Shown here in pieces: positions 42,658 through 51,487 of a stretch of DNA of 64,000 nucleotides. The notes under the pieces were generated by a model that was not told where the DNA came from, made no database searches, and saw only the letters and a list, made by a program, of their open reading frames with translations. Position 1 is the first letter of the stretch, and every line of letters begins with the position of its first letter. A program made the translations under genes and the position numbers. This DNA is from Mycolicibacterium rhodesiae (GTDB taxonomy: Bacteria; Actinomycetota; Actinomycetes; Mycobacteriales; Mycobacteriaceae): assembly GCF_002086695.1 (NCBI RefSeq), contig NZ_MVIH01000018.1, positions 1-64,000 on the forward strand. Reading direction: 5' to 3'.

Positions 42658-43436
42658 CTGCGCGTCAACGTCTTCGTCATCAACCGCTGCATCCAGTTGG
42701 GCGACACTTGCGACAGTGCGGCCAGCACGGTGGTCTGGCGGCCCACCGGATAGTGCACCCTGGTCAGCCGCCCGCGGCGGTGGGTGGCCGAATAGACCGC
42801 GGCGGCCACGTCGTCGGGCTGCAGGTTGACGCCCAGCGACTTGGTGCTGCCGGTCTCGACTCCGTCGGTCATGGCCGTTTTGACGAACAGCGGCCACATC
42901 GCCAGCACTCGGATTCCGTATCGACGCCATTCGAGTTCCAGCGCCTCGGTCAGCGCACGCAGCGCGAACTTGGTCGCCGAGTAGGTGGCGAGCTCTGGCT
43001 GGCCGTACAGCGCGGACGCCGAACACATGTTGACCACCTGGGCCCCCGGTGTGTCGCGCAGATAGGGGAATGCGGCATGCAAGCCGGTCAGCGCGCCGGT
43101 GAAGTTGATGTCCACCATCTTTTGGTGAACGCCGAGCGGGACGTCGGCGAACGGACCTGTGGTCAGCACTCCGGCATTGTTCACCAGCACATCGAGTCTG
43201 CCTGTGTTGCTGGTGAATTCACTCAGTCGGGCCGACCAGTGATCGACGTTCGTGACGTCGAGCTCACCGATCGTGACGTCACCTCCGAGCGCGAGGATCT
43301 CGTCACGAAGTCCGGCGAGCCCGTCGAGGTCGATATCGTATGCGCCCACCCGGTAACCGTTTCGCGCGAAGGTCACAGCGGTCGCCCGCCCGATACCCGC
43401 GGCGGCGCCGGTGATGAAGACGCCAGGCGCCGTCAT
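42654..43436 (-). CDS. short-chain dehydrogenase/reductase
   Basis: A 260-residue classical SDR: cofactor loop TGAAAGIG at residues 10-17, NNAG at about 88, and the catalytic Ser-Tyr-Lys with YSATK (about 150). Asp in YDID at the end of the second strand favours NAD. C-terminal basic tail. It oxidises or reduces a hydroxy/keto substrate; which one is not visible. One base after the 86-residue gene, same strand, so one transcript. Confidence 0.88.
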   Translation of the reverse strand: MTAPGVFITGAAAGIGRATAVTFARNGYRVGAYDIDLDGLAGLRDEILALGGDVTIGELDVTNVDHWSARLSEFTSNTGRLDVLVNNAGVLTTGPFADVPLGVHQKMVDINFTGALTGLHAAFPYLRDTPGAQVVNMCSASALYGQPELATYSATKFALRALTEALELEWRRYGIRVLAMWPLFVKTAMTDGVETGSTKSLGVNLQPDDVAAAVYSATHRRGRLTRVHYPVGRQTTVLAALSQVSPNWMQRLMTKTLTRS

Positions 43437-43437
43437 G

Positions 43438-43698
43438 TCATACGACCTTCAGGTGCGGGATGTGCACCTCGGGTTCGGAAGCGATGCGGTCGTTGGCCGC
43501 GGCCATCGCGGTGTCGACGCGCACGGCTGCGGTCTGGCAGGCTGCGGTGGCCTTGCGGCCGAGCCCTCCCACATCGTCGGCGGCGTTGCGCAGATACGCG
43601 GTCAGCGTGACGCGAAGCCGGTCACCGACCAGGGCCAGACGATTGCGGAACCGATCGTCGACCGTCACGGTGACGTAGGGCAGTTCGAGCTTGATCAT
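43438..43698 (-). CDS. small conserved-type hypothetical protein
   Basis: An 86-residue protein, MIKLELPYVTVTVDDRFRNR..., with a short beta start and an amphipathic Ala-rich helix (NAADDVGGLGRKATAACQTAAVRVDTAMAAAND is helical in pattern). No signal peptide, no known motif. It lies one base before the SDR gene and 64 bases after the aldehyde dehydrogenase gene in the transcript direction, so it may belong to that operon. Function unknown. Confidence 0.7.
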   Translation of the reverse strand: MIKLELPYVTVTVDDRFRNRLALVGDRLRVTLTAYLRNAADDVGGLGRKATAACQTAAVRVDTAMAAANDRIASEPEVHIPHLKVV

Positions 43699-43762
43699 GA
43701 GCGCCTCCAGAGCCGTTCTTGTCGAATGTAGACGACGTCGGCTGCCGGTCGGGCGTGTGCGG

Positions 43763-45247
43763 TCAGGGCCGCACGCCGATCGTCTTGGAGTTCAGGTACT
43801 CCCGGTAGCCCTCATCGCCGTTGCGGTGACCGAGACCGCTCTGCTTGGTGCCGCCGAAGGGGCTGGTGATCCCGAAGAACGAGTGGCCGTTGGTGGTGAC
43901 GCTGCCGGTGCGCAGCCGCAGCGCGATGTTCAACGCCCGGTCGTCGTCGCCGCTGGTGACGTCGCCGGACAGTCCGTAGATCGTGTTGTTGGAGATTTCG
44001 ACGGCCTCGTCATCGGTGTCGTACGGCGTCACGGTGATCACCGGCCCGAAGATCTCGGTCTGGGCGATCTCGGAGGTGGGGTCGACGTCGGCGAGCAGGG
44101 TCGGTTGCACGTAGTAGCCGGTTGGCAGGCCCTCCGGAACGCCGCCACCGGTGATCAGCCGGGCGCCGTCGGCGATGCCGGACTGGATCAGGCTCAACGT
44201 CTTCTGCCGCTGCATGGCGCTGATCTGCGGGCCCTGCATGATGCCCGGCGTCCACGGATCGCCGACCGGAAAGTTCTCCATCGACACCTTGAGGATCTCG
44301 AGTCCTTCGTCATAACGACTGCGCGGCAACAGGACTCGGCTGGATAGGATGCAACTCTGGCCCGACATGACACAGGCGAACATCGCTGCCATCGGCAGGC
44401 AGGCGGTGAAGTCCGCGTCGTCGCAGACGATGTGGGTCGACTTGCCGCCGAGTTCCAGCAGCGTCTTCTTCACCGTCGAGGCGCCTGCGGCCAGGATCGC
44501 CCGGCCGGTGGCGGTCGAGCCGGTGAAGGTGATCATGTCCACCCGCGGGTCGGCCGACAGTGCCGCGCCCACCTCGTTGGCGTTGGAGGTGACGACGTTG
44601 AACACCCCGGCCGGGATGTCGGTCTTCTCCGCGATGATGCGACCGAGTTCGGTACCCGACCACGGGGTGAGCTGGGCGGGCTTGAGCACGACGGTGTTGC
44701 CGGCCATCAGCGCCGGCACGGTCTCGGCGATGTTGAGGTAGAACGGGACGTTCCACGGCGTGATCGCTCCGACCACGCCGACCGGATCGAATTGGATCTT
44801 GCGCCGGGCCGGGCCGAGTTGCGTCTCGTGGATTCCGGTGTCGACCAGGTAGTCGAAGTCGTGACCGTGCTCTGCCCAGTGCTTCACTTCGGCGATCGGG
44901 CTCTCGATCTGGGAGCCGCTGACCGAGACCGGACAGCCGACCTCGGTGATCACGATGCGCCGCAACCGTTCCTGTTCTTCGGTGAGCGCCTGGTGCAGCT
45001 GGTTGAGGCAGTGGTACCGGAAGTCCAGGTCGCGTGACCAGTTGCCCGCGTCGAAAGCCCGGCGCGCGGCGGCCGTCGCCCGCTCGACGTCGGTGACGGT
45101 GCCGTCGGTTGCGTGGCCGACGACTTCCTCGGAGGCGGGATGGATGACGTCGAACGTCGCCCCGGAATCGGTGGACCGGAGCTCTCCGTCGATGAGCATC
45201 CGTTGCTCGCCGGCCAGCACGCCCGTGTCAGCGTCGACATTGGTCAT
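43763..45247 (-). CDS. NAD(P)-dependent aldehyde dehydrogenase
   Basis: A 494-residue aldehyde dehydrogenase. Seen: TPWNVPFYLN, FTGSTATGRAI cofactor loop, the general-base Glu in LELGGKS and the catalytic Cys in SGQSCILSSR, with EIFGPVITV and FGGTKQSGLG near the end. It oxidises an aldehyde to the acid (or CoA ester). It heads the operon with the small protein and SDR behind it; a palindromic operator (45291-45305) stands 44 bases upstream and is shared with the divergent gene. Confidence 0.93.
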   Translation of the reverse strand: MTNVDADTGVLAGEQRMLIDGELRSTDSGATFDVIHPASEEVVGHATDGTVTDVERATAAARRAFDAGNWSRDLDFRYHCLNQLHQALTEEQERLRRIVITEVGCPVSVSGSQIESPIAEVKHWAEHGHDFDYLVDTGIHETQLGPARRKIQFDPVGVVGAITPWNVPFYLNIAETVPALMAGNTVVLKPAQLTPWSGTELGRIIAEKTDIPAGVFNVVTSNANEVGAALSADPRVDMITFTGSTATGRAILAAGASTVKKTLLELGGKSTHIVCDDADFTACLPMAAMFACVMSGQSCILSSRVLLPRSRYDEGLEILKVSMENFPVGDPWTPGIMQGPQISAMQRQKTLSLIQSGIADGARLITGGGVPEGLPTGYYVQPTLLADVDPTSEIAQTEIFGPVITVTPYDTDDEAVEISNNTIYGLSGDVTSGDDDRALNIALRLRTGSVTTNGHSFFGITSPFGGTKQSGLGHRNGDEGYREYLNSKTIGVRP

Positions 45248-45290
45248 TGCACTTACCCCTAGTCACGTGAAAATCTGTCACTCGAAATAC

Positions 45291-45305
45291 GAGAACCTCA
45301 TTCTC
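45291..45305. promoter_or_regulatory. GAGAA-N5-TTCTC operator, site 1
   Basis: GAGAACCTCATTCTC lies between the divergent aldehyde dehydrogenase and DUF1330 genes. Both 5-base arms are perfect. Four more copies occur in the locus, including two in front of tetR. Confidence 0.75.
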
Positions 45306-45327
45306 ACATGAGAGGAACGCCATCGCT

Positions 45328-45615
45328 ATGGCTTCTAAGGGATACGTCATCTTGACCGAAGAAATCCACGACCCTGAGGGGATGAAGGCTTACGGCCAAG
45401 CCGCCCGTGCGGCGATGGATGGCGTCACGGTGCTGGCGGTCGATGCCAAACCGCAAGTGCTCGAGGGCGATTGGCACGGACACCAGACCGTGGTGCTGGA
45501 GTTCGAGTCGGTGGAAGCTGCACAGTCCTGGTACGACTCGGATGCTTATCGCGCGGCGCGGGAGTTGCGGCGCGCCGCCGCCGACACCAACGCGGTGATC
45601 CTGTCCGGGTTCTAG
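45328..45615 (+). CDS. DUF1330 family protein
   Basis: A 95-residue protein with a ferredoxin-like alpha+beta dimer fold typical of DUF1330: KGYVILTEEIHDPEGMKAY, LEGDWHGHQTVVLEFES and WYDSDAYRAARELR. Relatives are found in catabolic operons; no activity is established. GAGAGGAA is upstream of ATG 45328 at a long spacing. Its stop codon shares CTAG (45612-45615) with the gene on the opposite strand. Confidence 0.88.
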   Translation: MASKGYVILTEEIHDPEGMKAYGQAARAAMDGVTVLAVDAKPQVLEGDWHGHQTVVLEFESVEAAQSWYDSDAYRAARELRRAAADTNAVILSGF

Positions 45616-47531
45616 CCCCAGCTGTGCCGGCTGCCCTGGGCTCGGTACCAGTCGATGAGATCAGGGTTGTCGATGGAGCGCTGGTCCAGTGACACGTCGG
45701 TGCGGCCGGCCATGATTGCTGTCACCGGCACCTCCAGCTTCTTGCCGGTGCGCGTGTGCGGAATGCCGGGCGCGGCGATGATGTCGTCGGGCACGTGCCG
45801 GGGTGAGAGCTTGGTCCGGATCGCCGAGCGGATGGTGTTGACCAGGTCGTCGTCGAGCACCCGCCCCGCCGCCAGCGTGACGAAAAGCGGCATCCAGTAG
45901 GCGCCGTCGGGTCCGTCGATGCCCAGCACAAACCCTTCGGTCACCGCATCGATCGCCTCGACCACTTCGTAGATGTCGGCCGAACCCATCCGAATCCCAT
46001 GCCGGTTGAGGGTGGCGTCGCTGCGGCCGTGAATGATCAGCGAGCCGCGCTCGGTGACCGTCACCCAGTCGCCGTGCCGCCAGACGTGCGGTGCCGGTCC
46101 GTCTGCCCAGTGGTGGTCGAAATAGGCTGCGCGATACCGGGACCCGTCGTCGTCGTTCCAAAACCCGACCGGCATGGACGGCATCGGGGCGGTGATGACC
46201 ATCTCGCCCACCTGGCCGACGAGTGGCTGACGCTGCGGCGACCAGCTGTACAGGGCCACTCCCAGATACCGCGTGGTGAGTTCGCCGGGCACCACCGGTT
46301 CGCCCGCCGTGCCGCCGGCGAACGCGGTGACCACGTCGGTGCCCCCGCTGATCGAGGAGACGGCGACGTTCTCGCCGACCTCCTCGCGCACCCAGTCGAA
46401 AAGGTCGGCGGGCAGCGGGGACCCGGTGCTTCCGATGGTCGTCAGGCGGTGCAGATCGTGGTCGGCGCCCGGATGCAATCCGGCCTTGCGCGTGGCCAGT
46501 AGATGGCCGGGACTGGTGCCGAAGTAGGTCACCTTCTCGTCTTCGAGGAGCTGCCAGAGCCGGTCGGCGTCCGGGTTCAGCGGATGGCCGCTGTAGCAGA
46601 CCACCGTAGACCCGCACATCAGACCGGCGATCCGGAAGTTCCACATCATCCAGCTCAGCGCGGTCTGCCAGAAGAACACGTCGTCGGGACCCAGGTCTGC
46701 CTGCAGCGCAGTCGCTTTCAGGTGCTCGAGGATGACGCCGCCGTGGCCGTGCACGATGCCTTTGGGCTTGCCGGTGGTGCCGGAACTGAACAGCACCCAC
46801 AACGGATGGTCGAAGGCGACGGGGGTGACCTCGGGTGTGACCGGGTTTTCGGTCAGCCTGCGGTAGTCGTCGCTGTCGAGAACGACCAGATGAGGTTCAC
46901 CGAGCAGGTCCACCAATTCCTTGGTGTCAGAGCGCTTGTCGAACCACTTGCCGCCGAGTTGATAGCCGTCGGCGCTGAACAGCACCTTGGGTTCCAGCTG
47001 CTCCAACCGGGAGGCCGCGCCATGGGGCGCGTAGTCCTGTCCGCAGGCTGACCACACCGCCCCGATCGCCGCGGTCGCCAGAAAGGCGACCATCGCTTCG
47101 GCGATATCCGGGAGATACGCGGCGACACAGTCGCCGGTCTGGACCCCGAGGCGGCGCAGTTCGGCGGCGACGGCCCCGACCCGGCCGGCCAATTCAGTCC
47201 AGCTGATCTCGGTGCGGGAACCGTCCTCGTCGATACCGACGATGGCCGCACCGCTGCGTCCGGTGTGCCGCAGGATCTGGTCGACGTAGTTCAGCCGGAC
47301 ACCGGGAAACCACACGGCACCGGGCATCGTCGCGTCAGCGAGTACCGCCTCGTCACCCGAAGCGGGGCCGACCTCGGCGCGTACGTCGAAGTGCTCCCAC
47401 ACTGCGCGCCAGAACCGTGCGGGATGGTCGACCGACCACTGCCAGAGGTCGGCGTAAGTGCCGGCGGGCGCTCCGTGTCGCGCGGCCGTGGTTGCGGCGA
47501 ACTGTTTCCATTGGGGTTCTGCGCCCGACAC
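45612..47531 (-). CDS. acetoacetyl-CoA synthetase
   Basis: A 639-residue ATP-dependent ligase making acetoacetyl-CoA from acetoacetate. Seen: PQWKQFAATTAARHG and WRAVWEHFDV of the N-terminal acetoacetyl-CoA synthetase domain, the AMP-binding LFSSGTTGKPKGIVHGHGG, and the C-terminal GRSDATLNRHGIRMG and TGKKLEVPV with the catalytic Lys. GTG at 47531 has AAGGA 5 bases upstream. The 47549 GTG has no ribosome binding site and falls in a proposed IclR operator. Acetoacetate is an end product of leucine/isovaleryl-CoA-type degradation. Divergent from its likely regulator at 47697. Confidence 0.92.
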   Translation of the reverse strand: MSGAEPQWKQFAATTAARHGAPAGTYADLWQWSVDHPARFWRAVWEHFDVRAEVGPASGDEAVLADATMPGAVWFPGVRLNYVDQILRHTGRSGAAIVGIDEDGSRTEISWTELAGRVGAVAAELRRLGVQTGDCVAAYLPDIAEAMVAFLATAAIGAVWSACGQDYAPHGAASRLEQLEPKVLFSADGYQLGGKWFDKRSDTKELVDLLGEPHLVVLDSDDYRRLTENPVTPEVTPVAFDHPLWVLFSSGTTGKPKGIVHGHGGVILEHLKATALQADLGPDDVFFWQTALSWMMWNFRIAGLMCGSTVVCYSGHPLNPDADRLWQLLEDEKVTYFGTSPGHLLATRKAGLHPGADHDLHRLTTIGSTGSPLPADLFDWVREEVGENVAVSSISGGTDVVTAFAGGTAGEPVVPGELTTRYLGVALYSWSPQRQPLVGQVGEMVITAPMPSMPVGFWNDDDGSRYRAAYFDHHWADGPAPHVWRHGDWVTVTERGSLIIHGRSDATLNRHGIRMGSADIYEVVEAIDAVTEGFVLGIDGPDGAYWMPLFVTLAAGRVLDDDLVNTIRSAIRTKLSPRHVPDDIIAAPGIPHTRTGKKLEVPVTAIMAGRTDVSLDQRSIDNPDLIDWYRAQGSRHSWG

Positions 47532-47543
47532 TGTGATCCTTGC

Positions 47544-47558
47544 GTCCACTGGGTAAAC
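47544..47558. promoter_or_regulatory. IclR-type operator, site A
   Basis: GTCCACTGGGTAAAC, 13 bases before the acetoacetyl-CoA synthetase start. It is an imperfect palindrome GTYYAC-N3-GTRRAC and nearly the same as site B in front of the iclR-type gene. Confidence 0.6.
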
Positions 47559-47665
47559 GACATCTGCTGTCGGCCACCCACTCAACAACCAGCGCTGTGA
47601 GCAGTCAATAACTGACCGCAAACGACCATGAAGGTGTTCGCAGGGCGGTTATCGACCGGCCAGGT

Positions 47666-47680
47666 GTCCACTCAGTGAAC
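47666..47680. promoter_or_regulatory. IclR-type operator, site B
   Basis: GTCCACTCAGTGAAC lies 16 bases before the regulator GTG and directly upstream of its TAGGAT -10-like box (47683-47688), so a protein bound here would cover the promoter. Matches site A in 11 of 15 or more positions by eye. Confidence 0.6.
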
Positions 47681-47696
47681 GCTAGGATCAACGCCC

Positions 47697-48455
47697 GTGA
47701 CCGACAGGGCCAACGTCGTTTCGCGCGTCGCCGCAGTGCTGGCCGCCGTCGGTGCCGCAGAACCGGCGGGCGCGTCGACGACGGAGGTGGGCCGGGTGAC
47801 CGGGCTGGCCCGCCCGACCGTGCACCGACTGCTCACCTCGCTGGCCGACGTCGGGCTGATCGACCGGGACGCCAAGACCGGCCGATGGCTGCTGGGGCCG
47901 GAGATGTATCTGCTGGGGGCCGTTGCCGCCAGCCGGTACGACGTCACCGACAAGGCCCGGGATGTGGTCACCCGGCTGGCTACCGAAACCGGTGAAAGCG
48001 CGTTCTTCTCCGCCCGGCGCGGCGACGAGACGGTGTGCCTGCTCGGTGTCGAGGGCAGCTTTCCGCTGCGGTCGCACGTCCTGCGCGAGGGCATCAGGTT
48101 TCCGCTCGGAGTGGCCTCGGCCGGGCTGGCGATCTTGAGTCACCTGCCCGCCGACGAGGTCGACGACTATTTCTCGCGCGCGCTGCCGGCGGCCGACTGG
48201 GGCGATGAGCACACCGAGGAGTCGATCCGGGCCAGGATCGAGGCGACCCGCCTCGCGGGATACGCGGTCAATCCGGCGTTGATCGTGGAGGGCAGCTGGG
48301 GCATCGCGGCGGCGGTGTTCGACCAGAACGGCAGGCCGGCGTGGGCGCTGAGCCTCACCGGCGTGGAAACCCGGTTCAGACCCGACCGACGCCACGAGCT
48401 CGGCACGCTGCTGCTCGAGCAGGCTCACGTGCTCACTGGGCGGCTCTGCTCGTAG
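47697..48455 (+). CDS. IclR-family transcriptional regulator
   Basis: A 252-residue regulator. N-terminal winged helix (about residues 1-65; STTEVGRVTGLARPTVHRLLTSL), then an IclR effector domain with LREGIRFPLGVASAGLAILSHL and GYAVNPALIVEGSWGIAAAVF. The GTG at 47697 lies close behind a -10-like TAGGAT, suggesting a leaderless mRNA. It probably controls itself and the divergent acetoacetyl-CoA synthetase through the two matching sites, with a short-chain acid or CoA ester as the signal. Confidence 0.92.
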   Translation: MTDRANVVSRVAAVLAAVGAAEPAGASTTEVGRVTGLARPTVHRLLTSLADVGLIDRDAKTGRWLLGPEMYLLGAVAASRYDVTDKARDVVTRLATETGESAFFSARRGDETVCLLGVEGSFPLRSHVLREGIRFPLGVASAGLAILSHLPADEVDDYFSRALPAADWGDEHTEESIRARIEATRLAGYAVNPALIVEGSWGIAAAVFDQNGRPAWALSLTGVETRFRPDRRHELGTLLLEQAHVLTGRLCS

Positions 48456-48551
48456 GGCCGGGAGCCTCACCAGCGTTTTCAGCGGATTCTGCACACGACT
48501 TGCCCAAAGCGGTATTGGCATTCTCATAAACTGCAAGTACGGTATCCACCG

Positions 48552-50129
48552 ATGGACCACCTATCCCACACGTCGTCGGGGATCCCACTGGAGCCGGTGT
48601 ACGGACCGGCCGACCGCAGTGGTGATCCCCCCGCGCCGGGCGCGTTCCCGTTCACCCGGGGCAACTTCTCCACCGGCTACCGCGGACGGTTGTGGACCTT
48701 CCGCCAGTATTCCGGCTTCGGCACCGCCGAGGAGTCGAACGAGCGCTATCGCTATCTGCTCGACCAAGGCGGTACCGGACTGTCGGTCGCCCTGGACCTG
48801 CCGACCCAATGTGGCTACGACTCGGACGATCCGGAGTACGGGGAAGAGGTCGGCCGGGTCGGCGTCGCGGTCGACACCCTGGCCGACGCGGAGATCCTGT
48901 TCGACAGCATTCCCCTGGACAAGATCAGCACCAGCTTCACGATCAACGGCACGGCCGCGATCCTGTTGGCGTTCTATGTCGCTGCCGCGGAGAAGAAGGG
49001 GGTGCCGCGCGAAAAGCTCACCGGCACGATCCAGAACGACATCCTCAAGGAGTACGCCTCCCGGGGAACGTGGATCTGGCCGCCCGAGCCGTCGCTGCGT
49101 TTGATCGCCGACACCATCGAATTCTGCGCGGCCGAGGTGCCCCGGTTCAACGCGATCTCGGTCGCGGGCGCGCACTTCCGCGACGCCGGTGCCAACGCCG
49201 TGCAGGAGATGGCATTCACTCTCGCCGACGGTGTCACCTACTGCGACACCGTGGTGGAGCGCGGCCGGATGACGATCGACCAGTTCGCGCCACAGATCTC
49301 CTTCTTCTTCTATACCCACGGTGACTTCTTCGAGGAGATCGCCAAATACCGTGCTGGACGGCGTCGTTGGGCGACCATCGTGCGGGAGCGATGGGGCGCC
49401 AAGACCGACAAGGCCGCGATGTTCCGGTTCGGCTGCGTGTCCGGCGGTGCGTCGTTGTACGCCCCGCAGGCGCAGAACAACCTGGTGCGGGTGGCCTATG
49501 AGGCGTTGGCCTCGGTACTCGGTGGCGTGCAGTCGATGTTCACCGCAGCCTGGGACGAGCCGTTCGCGCTGCCCAGCGAGGAGTCCGCGACACTGGCGCT
49601 GCGCACCCAGCAGATCCTGGCCTACGAAACCGGGGTGGCTCGGGTGGCCGACCCGCTCGGCGGCTCCTACTTCGTCGAGGCGCTCACCGATGCCACCGAG
49701 GAACGCATCATCGAGATCATGGACGACCTCGAAAAGCACGGCGGCATGGTGCAATCCATCGAGGACGGCTACCTGCAGGGGCTGATCGCAGACGAGGCCT
49801 ACAAGATCCATCAGGAGGTCGAGTCGGGTGAGCGCCCGGTGGTCGGGGTGAACAAGTTCGTCGTCGATGAGCCCGCCCCGGACCTGGCCACCTACGAGCT
49901 CGACGCCGAAGGCCGCGACAAGCAGTTGCGGAGGCTGGCGAAGGTGAAAGCCGATCGCGACGGCGTCGCCGTGAAGGAAGCCCTGGCAGCCCTGGCCCGT
50001 TCGGCGGAAGGCGACGACAACCTGATGCACAAGCTGATCGACTGCGCGAATGCGTATTGCACGGTGGGGGAGATGGTCTCCACGCTGAAGTCGGTGTGGG
50101 GCGAGTTCCAGCAGCCGGTGGTGTTCTAG
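48552..50129 (+). CDS. B12-dependent acyl-CoA mutase, large (substrate) subunit
   Basis: A 525-residue TIM-barrel subunit of the methylmalonyl-CoA mutase family without the B12-binding domain. Seen: LWTFRQYSGFGTAEESNERY, GLSVALDLPTQCGYDSDDP, TIQNDILKEYASRGTW and WPPEPSLRLIADTIEF. The length and split form match isobutyryl-CoA, 2-hydroxyisobutyryl-CoA, pivalyl-CoA-type mutases rather than the large fused or MutA/MutB methylmalonyl-CoA mutases. The residues that set substrate choice cannot be assigned safely by eye. The next gene overlaps its stop by one base and supplies the B12 domain. A TACGGT box 8 bases before the ATG may be a -10. Confidence 0.9.
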   Translation: MDHLSHTSSGIPLEPVYGPADRSGDPPAPGAFPFTRGNFSTGYRGRLWTFRQYSGFGTAEESNERYRYLLDQGGTGLSVALDLPTQCGYDSDDPEYGEEVGRVGVAVDTLADAEILFDSIPLDKISTSFTINGTAAILLAFYVAAAEKKGVPREKLTGTIQNDILKEYASRGTWIWPPEPSLRLIADTIEFCAAEVPRFNAISVAGAHFRDAGANAVQEMAFTLADGVTYCDTVVERGRMTIDQFAPQISFFFYTHGDFFEEIAKYRAGRRRWATIVRERWGAKTDKAAMFRFGCVSGGASLYAPQAQNNLVRVAYEALASVLGGVQSMFTAAWDEPFALPSEESATLALRTQQILAYETGVARVADPLGGSYFVEALTDATEERIIEIMDDLEKHGGMVQSIEDGYLQGLIADEAYKIHQEVESGERPVVGVNKFVVDEPAPDLATYELDAEGRDKQLRRLAKVKADRDGVAVKEALAALARSAEGDDNLMHKLIDCANAYCTVGEMVSTLKSVWGEFQQPVVF

Positions 50130-50527
50130 TGACTGCTCGTATTCTCGTCGCCAAGCCCGGCCTGGACGGCCACGACCGTGGCGCCAAGATTGTGGCCCGC
50201 GCGCTGCGCGACGCCGGATTCGAGGTGATCTACACCGGTATCCGCCAGCGCATCGAGGACATCGTGTCGATCGCGCTGCAGGAAGACGTTGCGGTGGTGG
50301 GGCTTTCGATCCTCTCTGGTGCGCACCTGGCGTTGACCAAGCGGACCGTCGACGCGCTGCGGGAAGCCGATGCCGGCGACATCGCGGTGATCGTCGGCGG
50401 CACGATTCCGCAGAGCGATGTATCCAAGCTGTTGGAAGTCGGTGCGGCGGCGGTGTTCCCGACCGGAACGTCGCTCGAGACGCTGGTGACCGACGTCCGT
50501 GCGCTGACCTCTGAACAGGTGGGGTGA
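50129..50527 (+). CDS. B12-dependent acyl-CoA mutase, small (cobalamin-binding) subunit
   Basis: A 132-residue Rossmann-like cobalamin-binding protein: the DxHxxG motif appears as DGHDRGAK near residue 15, followed by SILSGAHL and IVGGTIP of the B12-binding fold. GTG at 50129 overlaps the large-subunit stop (TAGTG), so both subunits are made together. It binds adenosylcobalamin and completes the mutase. Confidence 0.94.
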   Translation: MTARILVAKPGLDGHDRGAKIVARALRDAGFEVIYTGIRQRIEDIVSIALQEDVAVVGLSILSGAHLALTKRTVDALREADAGDIAVIVGGTIPQSDVSKLLEVGAAAVFPTGTSLETLVTDVRALTSEQVG

Positions 50528-50530
50528 GTA

Positions 50531-51487
50531 ATGCGTCTTGGCGTGATGATCGGTGCCGAGCGGGGCGATATGGCTCGCAAGGTGAAGAAGCTCCTCGAGG
50601 ACATCGAATGGGCCGAGGCCGCCGGGTTCGACACCGCGTGGATGCCGCAGGTGCCGAACGACTATGACGCGCTGACGATGGTCGCGCAGATGGGTGCCCG
50701 CACCTCGCGCATCGAGCTGGGTACCGCGGTGGTCCCGCTGCAGGCGCAGCACCCGATCGCACTCGCCCGCCAGGCCCTGTCGGTGCATGCCGGCGCGGGC
50801 AACCGGCTCGCGTTGGGTGTGGGCCCGTCGCACCACTGGATCATCCGCGACATGCTGGGCCTGCCGTACGAGAAGCCGGCGTCTTACACCCGCGACTACC
50901 TCGAGGTGCTGGGCGCCGCCCTGGCCGGTCCGGGTGACGTGGACGTCGAGAACGACACCTTCACCGTGCACAATCCGACTGTGCTGCAGGCGGACTCCCC
51001 ACTTCCGGTGCTGCTGGCTGCGCTCGGCCCGGTGATGCTGCAGATCGCGGGTGAACTCACCGACGGCACCGTGCTGTGGATGGCCGACGAGCGGGCGATC
51101 GGCGACCACATCGCGCCGCGGATCAACAAGGCCGCCGACAACGCCGGCCGGCCGGCCCCGCGTATCGTCGCCGGCATCCCGGTGTGCCTGTGCGCCAACT
51201 CCGAGATCGCGGCGGCCAAGGATCGGGCCAACCGGATCCTTGCCGAGGCCGAGACGTCGCCCAACTATCAGAAGCTGCTCGACCGCGGCGACGCGCGCGA
51301 TGTCGGTGATCTGTGCGCGGCCGGTGACGAAGAAGCGATCCTGGCGCGGTTCCGCGCGTTCGCCGACGCCGGGGTCACCGACCTGTCGGTGCGGCTGCTG
51401 CCGATCGGGGAGACCCGCGACGAGCTGGTGGCGTCGAAATACCGGACCCGCGAGGTGATTGCGCAACTCGGCGCCGAGGTTCGATGA
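50531..51487 (+). CDS. LLM-class F420-dependent oxidoreductase
   Basis: A 318-residue luciferase-like barrel protein. Seen: MRLGVMIGAERGDM, GFDTAWMPQ, RIELGTAVVPLQAQHPIALARQALSV, LALGVGPSHHWI and LLAALGPVMLQIAG, as in the F420-dependent group of mycobacteria. It would reduce or oxidise a substrate with the deazaflavin F420. Starts three bases after the mutase gene; ends in an ATGA overlap with the CoA-transferase. Substrate unknown. Confidence 0.88.
   Translation: MRLGVMIGAERGDMARKVKKLLEDIEWAEAAGFDTAWMPQVPNDYDALTMVAQMGARTSRIELGTAVVPLQAQHPIALARQALSVHAGAGNRLALGVGPSHHWIIRDMLGLPYEKPASYTRDYLEVLGAALAGPGDVDVENDTFTVHNPTVLQADSPLPVLLAALGPVMLQIAGELTDGTVLWMADERAIGDHIAPRINKAADNAGRPAPRIVAGIPVCLCANSEIAAAKDRANRILAEAETSPNYQKLLDRGDARDVGDLCAAGDEEAILARFRAFADAGVTDLSVRLLPIGETRDELVASKYRTREVIAQLGAEVR

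Noticed and set aside
48511..48525. Possible sixth GAGAA-N5-TTCTC site upstream of the mutase gene
   Set aside because: Only the right arm (TTCTC) is present; the left arm matches in 2 of 5 bases, so it is at best a half-site.
48561..50762. 733-codon open frame antisense to the mutase genes
   Set aside because: It is a by-product of high GC at third codon positions; its translation is Arg/Pro-rich and low in structure, while the plus strand codes for clear mutase subunits.
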